The notes beneath the pieces were generated by a model, which saw only the letters and a list, made by a program, of their open reading frames with translations, was not told the origin of the DNA and did no database searches. Below are positions 1-5,740 of a stretch of 33,736 nt of DNA, piece by piece. Position 1 is the first letter of the stretch; each line of letters starts with the position of its first letter. A program made the translations under genes and the position numbers. Source of the DNA: a virus; IMG/VR virus record IMGVR_UViG_3300021373_000844, positions 1 through 33,736 of that record; one strand, written 5' to 3'.

Positions 1-1251
1 CGCTGTAGATGAGTTAGTAAGTCTTAACTCTGCGCCAGAACTATCTGAAATTTCAAGATTTGTAGCAGGAGAACTCGTACCAATACCTACGTTGCCGCTA
101 TCACGGTTAATGGTCATGTGAGTTGTAAACGAACCGCTAGTGCCGCCACCTATGTAAAGGTTATTATCGCCACCGTCATACTTAAGCTCAAAACCGCTAA
201 CTCCACTTTCGGTCAGCTTTAAGGAAGCATCACCATTAGACCCGCCTTCAATTCTTGCTGTAGCATTAGTAGACGAAACTATGTCTAGCTGGTTAGCAGG
301 AGAAGTAGTACCCAGACCCAACCGCTCCGCAGAACTATCCCAGAAGAAAGATTGACTTGTGCCAGCCGAATTGTAGAAGCTGATGTCGCCAGTAGCTTCA
401 ACACGCAGTCTATCTTTGGTGTTAGTCTGTAAAGTAATCTCACCAGCAGAAGCAGAAGCATTGATGTCAAAGCCAGCACCGCCCAGTGTAGTGTCGTAAG
501 ACTGAACTGTAAGTGTTCTACCTGCGGCGCTTCCGCTTAAGGTTAGAATGTCAGTAGCATTAGCACCTGCTTCAACAGTCAAACCATCAGCAGTCACTGT
601 GCCGGTCACGTCGATGCCTGTGGAGGTTGTGGCTAGTTTTTGAGTGTTGTCGTAATTAAGAGTGACAGCTCCGTTCGTAACGGCAGATAAATAAACTTCG
701 GTGCCACCGCCAGTCCTGAGATTAAAGTTAGTCGCGTCAATATTTAAATTACCTGTACCTACATCGCGTATATAACTGTCAGAACCATTGTGATAAATCT
801 GTAGATCAGAGCCAGCACCAAACACAGCCTTGTCGTTGTCGCCAAAAGTTACGTCGCCAGTAGTGCTGATAGACGTAAATGATCCTGAGCCAGCTACAAG
901 GCTGTCAATGTTGGCTGTGCCGTCAATAAAGAGGTCATTCCACTCTGCGCCGACTGCGCCCAAGTTGTAGGTGTCGTCAGCAGAAGGGATAAGGTTAGAA
1001 GCAATGTCTGCCGTAACGGTAACAGTGTCTGTAGCGGCGTTGCCCAGAATTGTATTGCCGTTGACAGTAAGCCCGTCAATAGTAACGGTGCCTGTGAATG
1101 TGGGGTTATTTGCGTCTGACTTAGAGTTTACCGCTGTTGCGATATTAACGAATTCTGTCTCAAACTCTGAGCCACGAATGATCTTGCCTGAGTCACCAGA
1201 TGGCAGGGAGTCCTTCTCGGCAAAGTCAGTTGTCTTTGTGTAGTTAGTCAT
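1..1251 (-). CDS. tail fibre protein, N-terminal part (cut by window edge)
   Basis: This is the first 417 codons of a receptor-binding fibre. The protein opens MTNYTKTTDFAEKDSLPSGD, followed by SGKIIRGSEF, an opening I know from marine podovirus fibres, where it probably anchors the fibre to the tail. After it come Thr/Gly/Asn-rich beta repeats, including 'NPTFTGTVTI' and a 'NVGIGTSSPA' unit near residue 388. The start is ATG 1251-1249 with an AGAGGAAA ribosome site just upstream. No stop occurs before base 1. The gene follows the major capsid gene and its hairpin on the same strand. The C-terminal part is almost certainly the ORF that enters the window at 33736 and ends at 32043. Fibre function rests on composition and repeat type, not on a known receptor. 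Confidence 0.85.
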   Translation of the reverse strand, partial: MTNYTKTTDFAEKDSLPSGDSGKIIRGSEFETEFVNIATAVNSKSDANNPTFTGTVTIDGLTVNGNTILGNAATDTVTVTADIASNLIPSADDTYNLGAVGAEWNDLFIDGTANIDSLVAGSGSFTSISTTGDVTFGDNDKAVFGAGSDLQIYHNGSDSYIRDVGTGNLNIDATNFNLRTGGGTEVYLSAVTNGAVTLNYDNTQKLATTSTGIDVTGTVTADGLTVEAGANATDILTLSGSAAGRTLTVQSYDTTLGGAGFDINASASAGEITLQTNTKDRLRVEATGDISFYNSAGTSQSFFWDSSAERLGLGTTSPANQLDIVSSTNATARIEGGSNGDASLKLTESGVSGFELKYDGGDNNLYIGGGTSGSFTTHMTINRDSGNVGIGTSSPATNLEISDSSGAELRLTNSSTA

Positions 1252-1287
1252 GGCTAAGTTTCCTCTTGCCTAATCTAAGAACCAGAA

Positions 1288-1315
1288 AGGGAAAGGGGCC
1301 ATTGCTGACCCCGAA
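1288..1315 (-). terminator. hairpin after the major capsid gene
   Basis: Read on the minus strand, the capsid stop is followed by GGGG, a 10-base loop (TCAGCAATGG), CCCC and a T/C-rich tract (TTTCCCTTTC). The stem is short and the tail is not a pure T run, so this is a weak or partial terminator. Many podoviruses have an attenuating terminator directly after the capsid gene. It would lower fibre expression relative to capsid. Confidence 0.5.
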
Positions 1316-1321
1316 GATTCA

Positions 1322-2266
1322 TTAAGCAGGAACTGCTAGGATGAAACCAGCTTCTGGACGATACGCCTGAACGCCGTACAGACAGTCAGCAGTATACAGC
1401 GTAGAGAGATACTCTTGCTTGTACTGAGTCTGTGAACGTACAGACATCTGCTCTGCAATTACGACAGCATCGCGGTGGAACAGAAGGGCGGCACGCTTGC
1501 CTGAGGCGATAGTTGCACAGTTGTTAGAAACGTAAACGTCTACACCGTACAAGTTACCGATAAGGCCAGACTGGACGCCTTGACCAGATACGAAGTCAGA
1601 AGACACGTAGCGGTCGATACCCATAATTGAGTTACGCGCAGAAGGCGGGATAACAAGCGAGCGATCTTCCATAGGAACGTTGTTGTCATCAAGCTTCTGG
1701 ATCATGTCACGGAAGAATCCGTCGCTGAACTCAGTGTTAGCTGGGAGAGCCTGTCCAGTAAACGCAGTAGTAGTGCCGTTGTTGTTGAAGAAAGCCGCAC
1801 TGTTCTGGTAGCTAGTAGCAGTTGGAGACAGAGTCATTGTTCCGTCACCGAAGCCAGTAGCAACAGCGTGAAGATCAGTATCGATCTGAGTAGCAAGAGC
1901 GTAGCCAGCATCTTCAGTGTAGAACTGACGAAGGCTGTTAAGCGCCTGTACTTCAACGATATCTTCAATCAAACGTGAGTATTCAAAGTGACGATCAACG
2001 TCAACAGTGAGTTCACTTTCAGTGTTTGCAATGATCTTAACAGACGCATTTTCAGCTTTAACACTTGCGTCTGAACGAGTGGGCTTAGGCACGTGGAGCT
2101 TGTCGCCTTTCTTGCCAGACATTGCGAGCTTCTTTACAAGAGGAACCATCTTGAGGTTCTTCTGGTAAGCCGCAACAATTTCATCACTCCAGATTTCTGG
2201 AATGAAAGTTGCCGCATCGGTTTTGCCGGTAATACCGGTAGCGCCGGGATAGTTTACAGTAGCCAT
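1322..2266 (-). CDS. major capsid protein
   Basis: 314 residues, the usual size for an HK97-fold capsid protein of a small-headed podovirus. It begins MATVNYPGATGITGKTDAAT and then has FIPEIWSDEIVAAYQKN, the N-terminal pattern of many marine phage capsid proteins. Next come the 'GKKGDKLHVPKP' and 'VDRHFEYSRLIEDI' stretches and a C-terminal beta-rich part with 'YGVDVYVSNN'. It follows the scaffold gene directly, the normal order. The ATG has an AGGAG site 6 bases upstream. No protease gene is evident nearby and the N-terminus lacks an obvious long delta domain, so assembly probably uses the separate scaffold. Confidence 0.93.
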   Translation of the reverse strand: MATVNYPGATGITGKTDAATFIPEIWSDEIVAAYQKNLKMVPLVKKLAMSGKKGDKLHVPKPTRSDASVKAENASVKIIANTESELTVDVDRHFEYSRLIEDIVEVQALNSLRQFYTEDAGYALATQIDTDLHAVATGFGDGTMTLSPTATSYQNSAAFFNNNGTTTAFTGQALPANTEFSDGFFRDMIQKLDDNNVPMEDRSLVIPPSARNSIMGIDRYVSSDFVSGQGVQSGLIGNLYGVDVYVSNNCATIASGKRAALLFHRDAVVIAEQMSVRSQTQYKQEYLSTLYTADCLYGVQAYRPEAGFILAVPA

Positions 2267-2283
2267 GTCAATCTCCTATTGGA

Positions 2284-3117
2284 TTATTTGACTCGACCCT
2301 CTGCGTACGCCTGGAAAATCTCATTAGATAAAGACTGATAACGCTCGGGGTCTGTTTTCATAAGTTTAATAATGTCGGCCCTGCGATATGTCTTTTTACG
2401 TTCCCCCTCACCACTGCCTCTCGTGTTGCCTGTACTAGCCGCCTTGAGTTGCTGTTTCCGCACCTGTTTCTCAACAGTTGCAGTTTGTTGGGCCACTGTC
2501 TTTCGTTCTTTCCAGAGCGAGAACAGTTCATCGGCCGCATCAGCGTTATACTCTTGGTCAGCTTCTACAAACAGCTGAGTCCTAATCTTCGAGGCTTTTA
2601 TCCAATCTGCAAACTTAGGATCACTAAGAATGCTTTGCATGTCAGGGTGCTTATTGCCAAGTTCTGCAAGCGCCGCTTGCTTCTTGTAATTTGCACTGTA
2701 CTGCTCGGCCTCTCTGATTTTTGGGTGATTCTCAATAGCACGATTAACGGCGGCTTGAGGATCGGTAAAGTAGTCAATATCACTTTCAGGCTCAACATTG
2801 CTCTGTTGAGGTGCTGATTGTGTTTGAGTATTAATATACTCATCCACTACCTTGCGAAGCTCACCGACTTCAGAGGAGTGCCGACTCATCACCTTTTCAA
2901 CTTCTTGGTGCATCTGAACAACTTCTTTCAGAGATTTACCTCGGTACTTCTCTGGAATATCGTCTTCAGTGTCTTGCTCTTCTGCGTCTTGAGGTTGCTC
3001 AATCGCTTCGATTGCAGATTGCTCTGCTTCTAACGATTCAGTCTCGTTCACTTCGTTTTCAATGTTATCTTCATTGTCCCCTTCAAGGTGAAGATCAAGC
3101 ATTGTAGCTCTAGACAT
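2284..3117 (-). CDS. capsid scaffolding protein
   Basis: 277 residues. It has a very acidic N-terminal third (runs of E, D and Q), then 'DIPEKYRGKSLKEVVQMHQE' and a predicted helical, coiled-coil middle. The C-terminus is basic (KQQLKAAST...GEGERKKTYRR). This arrangement (acidic N-terminus, helices, basic capsid-binding tail) is typical of podovirus scaffolds, and the gene sits directly upstream of the capsid gene. It should act as an internal template for procapsid assembly and leave before or during packaging. The start at 3117 lies 3 bases after the previous stop, with GGAG about 9 bases upstream; a second in-frame Met at residue 6 is possible. Confidence 0.85.
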   Translation of the reverse strand: MSRATMLDLHLEGDNEDNIENEVNETESLEAEQSAIEAIEQPQDAEEQDTEDDIPEKYRGKSLKEVVQMHQEVEKVMSRHSSEVGELRKVVDEYINTQTQSAPQQSNVEPESDIDYFTDPQAAVNRAIENHPKIREAEQYSANYKKQAALAELGNKHPDMQSILSDPKFADWIKASKIRTQLFVEADQEYNADAADELFSLWKERKTVAQQTATVEKQVRKQQLKAASTGNTRGSGEGERKKTYRRADIIKLMKTDPERYQSLSNEIFQAYAEGRVK

Positions 3118-3120
3118 TTA

Positions 3121-3354
3121 TTAAACTCCGTCAGTTGGAGATTTACGTTTCCTGCCAGCTTCTTCGTGTTCTCGCACCCACTTCATGTGACGACCCGGAA
3201 AGTCCCCACTTGATCCATCGAGTACGCACTTAGGCGCTGACAGCATTTTAGTAGCCTCGGAACCACAACCGCACCTACTAGTTGTGACTCCTCGCTCTAC
3301 CATCTTTTCAAAGACATGACCGTTAGAGCAACGGAAATCGTATATTTTATACAT
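3121..3354 (-). CDS. FmdB-like zinc ribbon protein
   Basis: 77 residues. The N-terminal half, YKIYDFRCSNGHVFEK then TSRCGCGSEATKML, matches the FmdB/putative regulatory zinc ribbon pattern: an aromatic-rich first strand, C-x3-H or C-x2-C, a spacer of about 15, then a second Cys pair. The first pair here is Cys-Ser-Asn-Gly-His, so one Cys may be replaced by His. The C-terminal part is basic (GRHMKWVREHEEAGRKRK). Such proteins are common between portal and capsid genes of marine phages, but their role is not established. It overlaps the upstream gene by 8 bases, so translation is probably coupled. Confidence 0.75.
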   Translation of the reverse strand: MYKIYDFRCSNGHVFEKMVERGVTTSRCGCGSEATKMLSAPKCVLDGSSGDFPGRHMKWVREHEEAGRKRKSPTDGV

Positions 3355-3601
3355 CCATGTCTTCTTGTTCTTCGGCCTCTGCCTGTTCTCGCGCCGCAGT
3401 AATCGTAGCCTCTAGGTTGATTACTGTAGCAAACGCAGACACTTGGCCTTTACGGAAAAAAAGGTCTTCGACATCCTTAACCGTTTGAATATCCGCTAAC
3501 TGTGTAGCATTTCGTGACAGCTCCTCTACGAGTTGCTTGAAACCTTCGCTATTAAACAACGTGTTGTAGTTGTCAAAATACGTCTCAAGTTCTGGCGTCA
3601 T
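3347..3601 (-). CDS. small acidic protein of unknown function in the head operon
   Basis: 84 residues, mostly helical by composition, with an acidic C-terminus (AREQAEAEEQEDMDV). The middle reads ELSRNATQLADIQTVKDVED and then LFFRKGQVSAFATVINLE. Proteins with this 'LFFRKGQ...VINLE' stretch sit upstream of scaffold genes in related phages as far as I recall, with no assigned function. ATG 3601 has a strong AGGAG site. It may bind head or terminase components, but that is only position-based inference. Confidence 0.75.
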   Translation of the reverse strand: MTPELETYFDNYNTLFNSEGFKQLVEELSRNATQLADIQTVKDVEDLFFRKGQVSAFATVINLEATITAAREQAEAEEQEDMDV

Positions 3602-3658
3602 TAATACTTTCTCCTACTTGGTTGATTAAGTGCCTTTTACCATGCTTTTTGCAAAAAG

Positions 3659-3916
3659 TCAGGCTTTTCTTGATCTAGCCGTCTTCTTTGCAATTCGCTT
3701 CGGTTGAGTTGAGTGTTGCTTTCCTGCCGCTGTGTCCTTGCGCTTCTTGCGAGTTGTCGCCGCATACTCTTTAGCCGACAAAGACTTAATGGCTTTTTCA
3801 GGTAGGTATCGCTCACCCGTAGCCTTTGCGCCTTGAGTAGACGGCTTGCCTGACTTAGTGCGCCAGTTTTGTTTAGTCCAGCTTTTTAATGACTTCTGCG
3901 ACTTTTTTAAAGTCAT
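3659..3916 (-). CDS. small Lys/Arg-rich protein (DUF5872-like)
   Basis: 85 residues with about a third Lys or Arg. The core SLKSWTKQNWRTKSGKPSTQ, then GAKATGERYLPEKAI, then ...KRIAKKTARSR is a pattern I associate with DUF5872-type proteins of marine phages and algal viruses. The function is unknown; the high charge suggests nucleic acid binding. The start is ATG 3916-3914, sharing its A with the TAA of the upstream gene (TAATG), so translation is coupled. It belongs to a run of very small basic genes (3659-4692) between the collagen-like genes and the zinc-ribbon/scaffold block. Confidence 0.75.
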   Translation of the reverse strand: MTLKKSQKSLKSWTKQNWRTKSGKPSTQGAKATGERYLPEKAIKSLSAKEYAATTRKKRKDTAAGKQHSTQPKRIAKKTARSRKA

Positions 3917-4092
3917 TACTTATAGCCTCCGCCCTTTGACTTGTATTCTTTAGCAAGCATCTGGGCTTTTCGTGCAGACCATTGACCCGGCTTTCCACCC
4001 TTGCCGCCTGCTTTAATCTTGTTAAACAAGTTTTTCCGCATGGTTGGCTTAGTGTAATTACCGGCCTGATTTACCTTTGACTTAGTAGCCAT
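3916..4092 (-). CDS. 58-residue basic Gly/Lys-rich phage protein
   Basis: Reads MATKSKVNQAGNYTKPTMRK, then NLFNKIKAGGKGGKPGQWSA, then RKAQMLAKEYKSKGGGYK and TAA. The 'GNYTKPTMRK...IKAGGKGG.PGQWSARKAQMLAK.YK' pattern is familiar from many marine phage genomes, always as a tiny ORF near head genes, with no known function. It is strongly positively charged and lacks membrane segments. The ATG lies inside the 15-codon ORF at 4082-4129 and has no good ribosome site of its own, so it is probably translated by coupling. The stop overlaps the next start (TAATG). Confidence 0.8.
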   Translation of the reverse strand: MATKSKVNQAGNYTKPTMRKNLFNKIKAGGKGGKPGQWSARKAQMLAKEYKSKGGGYK

Positions 4093-4129
4093 AAGGCTTT
4101 TTTACTTTTTTCTTCTTTTTCCCTGGCAT
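4082..4129 (-). CDS. 15-residue Lys-rich mini-ORF, possible leader peptide
   Basis: Encodes MPGKKKKKVKKPYGY with an excellent ribosome site (AAGGAGAACGTT then ATG). It overlaps the start of the 58-residue gene by 11 bases in another frame. It could be a true micro-protein; small 'MPGKKKK' proteins occur in related phages, usually longer, so this may be a shortened version. Or it may serve mainly to load ribosomes for the next gene. Confidence 0.4.
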   Translation of the reverse strand: MPGKKKKKVKKPYGY

Positions 4130-4139
4130 AACGTTCTCC

Positions 4140-4286
4140 TTACTTTTTGTGAGTCTTTTGAATTGCAAAGTCCGCTGACTTAGTTGCTCCCTTGTGTGGC
4201 TTGTAACCACCCGCAGGATCTTTCATCAACCTATACTCTTTGCCCTTTTTCATCCAGTGATAACCATCGGGTGCTTTAACTTTCAT
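4140..4286 (-). CDS. 48-residue basic protein of unknown function
   Basis: Reads MKVKAPDGYHWMKKGKEYRL, then MKDPAGGYKPHKGATKSADF, then AIQKTHKK. The motif 'APxGYHWMKKGKxYxLMK...GYKPHKGA' recurs in marine phages as a small conserved ORF of unknown role. The upstream ribosome site is weak (GGTGAC). It is basic, soluble by composition and part of the tiny-gene run. The conserved spacing of aromatic residues (Y9, H10, W11, Y18) suggests a small folded domain rather than a disordered tail. Confidence 0.75.
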   Translation of the reverse strand: MKVKAPDGYHWMKKGKEYRLMKDPAGGYKPHKGATKSADFAIQKTHKK

Positions 4287-4292
4287 AGCTTG

Positions 4293-4583
4293 TCACCATT
4301 TAACCTTGTCAGCCCAATATGCGGCAGAACACTTTCCTTTGGCAATGTTTTTAGCATGACGAGCTTTAAAAGATTTTCGCTTTGCCTTCATCTTTTCTGA
4401 CTCTCCCGCCTTGGGTTTTCCTGCGGTACTAGCCCCTTGCTCGCCAAACCGAATGGTTTTTACTTTACCATCATCGCACTTAACTACGACCACATGAGAT
4501 TTAGTAGGATGATTAGGCGTTCTCTTGGGCTTGCTGAACCCGCTTACCCCTGCTCGCACTACGCTTGGGTGTTTCTTTGCCAT
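4293..4583 (-). CDS. basic protein with DUF6321-like C-terminus
   Basis: 96 residues. The N-terminal part, SGFSKPKRTPNHPTKSHVVV, leads into a small beta segment (VVVKCDDGKVKTIRFGEQGA). The C-terminus, KSFKARHAKNIAKGKCSAAY then WADKVKW, matches the 'FKARHAKNI.KGK.SAAYWA.KVKW' signature I associate with DUF6321, widespread in marine phages and large viruses. The function is unknown. The start at 4583 has a GAGGAG site and lies inside the upstream 59-residue gene (4513-4692), an overlap of 71 bases. The family name is from memory and should be confirmed by an HMM search. Confidence 0.78.
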   Translation of the reverse strand: MAKKHPSVVRAGVSGFSKPKRTPNHPTKSHVVVVKCDDGKVKTIRFGEQGASTAGKPKAGESEKMKAKRKSFKARHAKNIAKGKCSAAYWADKVKW

Positions 4584-4692
4584 TAGACAACTCCTCTACT
4601 TTCTTTTTTAACTCTTCTACCTCTAGCTCTAGCGGCTCCATCATATTTTTTACTTCAAGAAGTAACAACCTAAACTCGTGATCTGTAAACAT
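4513..4692 (-). CDS. 59-residue coiled-coil protein
   Basis: Reads MFTDHEFRLLLLEVKNMMEP, then LELEVEELKKKVEELSNGKE, then a basic Ser/Arg/Gln tail ending QAQENA. Residues 8-36 have heptad spacing of Leu, Val and Met with alternating Glu and Lys, a clear short coiled coil. An AGGAT site precedes ATG 4692. The last third overlaps the DUF6321-like gene in another frame. It is probably a small oligomeric structural or assembly factor; no family is recognised. Confidence 0.65.
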   Translation of the reverse strand: MFTDHEFRLLLLEVKNMMEPLELEVEELKKKVEELSNGKETPKRSASRGKRVQQAQENA

Positions 4693-4700
4693 CTTTCATC

Positions 4701-5048
4701 CTAGTTGTAAGGGAACCATTCTCCAAACTTACGGACATATATAAAGATAACCGTAGTGTCTGGTGTATTGATCGTAATTGTTGTACCGCCAAATTCGTCT
4801 ATGTTGTATTGAGCAATATTAAAAAACGAAGATGATGATGTAATGTTAATGTCGCCAATAATTTTAACTGTGTTAGCCGTAGTTAATTTTACCATTACCG
4901 TTTCACGGTCTTTAGGTGTTGGATTCAATACTATATCTACATCGGCACTACAACGAAGTATTTCAGTCCCAGAAGTAGTATGACTACCTGACACTTCATA
5001 CGCTTGCGCTATGCCTAGGTCTGCTCTAGATTGCGGTATGTAGCTCAT
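4701..5048 (-). CDS. beta-rich virion-type protein, paralogue of its upstream neighbour
   Basis: 115 residues beginning MSYIPQSRADLGIAQAYEVS. It aligns by eye along its length with the C-terminal 110 residues of the upstream collagen-like protein. Shared blocks are SRADL, 'TTSGTEIL/TTGGSEIL', 'DRETVMV/DRETVIV', 'VKIIGDINI/IDIVGEINI', 'YNIDEFG/YNINEFG' and a final 'FGEWFPYN/FKEWLAI'. The ATG at 5048 shares its A with the TAA of that gene (TAATG), so I prefer it to an upstream in-frame start 15 bases earlier. The fold is probably an all-beta domain of a head or tail decoration or fibre protein. Tandem duplication is the simplest origin. Confidence 0.75.
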   Translation of the reverse strand: MSYIPQSRADLGIAQAYEVSGSHTTSGTEILRCSADVDIVLNPTPKDRETVMVKLTTANTVKIIGDINITSSSSFFNIAQYNIDEFGGTTITINTPDTTVIFIYVRKFGEWFPYN

Positions 5049-5740
5049 TAGATCGCTAACCACTCTTTAAATTCTTGGATATATACTAGGTGCAGTGTCG
5101 TATCATCCTGCTCTACAATAATGCTTCTAGCGCCAAACTCATTGATATTGTATTTAGCTACATCGTAGTAAGACATATTGACAATATTAATCTCACCTAC
5201 AATGTCTATTCTGTCATCTGTACGGCAATTGACGATAACCGTTTCACGATCTTGCGGATGCTCTCTAAGGTTAATAACAACGCCAGAGGTAACTTTGAGA
5301 ATCTCTGAGCCGCCTGTTGTGTGGTTGGCAGTAATAATCTTAGCGTTAGCGTTCTTAAGATCTGCGCGACTAGCCATGCTACCCATAGAGATGTTGTAGA
5401 CGTTAGGCGCCTGAGCCTCATTAATATCCTTAACCGATCCAGCATCTATTTCATCGCCATTAGTTAAGGTTAAGACAAGATGGCCGTCAAAATCTACGCT
5501 TGCATCTTCAACGCCCACACCACGCTCGCCATCAGAGCCATCGGCTCCATCCTTACCGTTACTACCATCCTTACCATCTTTACCCGCAGGGCCGGTTTTT
5601 CCGGTTTTTCCGGTTTCTCCTTTTACCCCCTGCGGGCCGGGGTCGCCTTTATCCCCTTTTTCTCCACGAATAGCTTCTACTGCTTGTATCTTAGACAGTA
5701 GCTTGTCGTAAATGGCGGTAAGCTTTAAATCCACGTTCAT
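5048..5740 (-). CDS. collagen-like (Gly-X-Y) virion protein
   Basis: 230 residues. An N-terminal helix (about 1-25, LTAIYDKLLSKIQAVEAIRG) leads into about 16 Gly-X-Y triplets (residues 25-75), with GEKGDKGDPGPQG and GKDGKDGSNGKDGADG-type units that should form a collagen-like triple helix. Then comes a beta segment (DASVDFDGHLVLTLTNGDEI) and a C-terminal domain paralogous to the whole downstream protein. Phage collagen repeats occur in fibres, decoration proteins and fibre-tip proteins, so a trimeric virion appendage is likely. The start overlaps the portal stop by 4 bases (ATGA). Its place after the portal gene favours a head or connector appendage. Confidence 0.8.
   Translation of the reverse strand: MNVDLKLTAIYDKLLSKIQAVEAIRGEKGDKGDPGPQGVKGETGKTGKTGPAGKDGKDGSNGKDGADGSDGERGVGVEDASVDFDGHLVLTLTNGDEIDAGSVKDINEAQAPNVYNISMGSMASRADLKNANAKIITANHTTGGSEILKVTSGVVINLREHPQDRETVIVNCRTDDRIDIVGEINIVNMSYYDVAKYNINEFGARSIIVEQDDTTLHLVYIQEFKEWLAI

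Noticed and set aside
285-1243. Minus- and plus-strand ORFs inside the tail fibre region
   Set aside because: Alternative frames of the fibre gene; Leu/Thr/Ser-rich or Val/Ser-rich, without ribosome sites.
3645-3658. 14-bp perfect palindrome CTTTTTGCAAAAAG after the DUF5872-like gene
   Set aside because: A/T-rich and self-complementary without a loop; too weak as a terminator and possibly chance.
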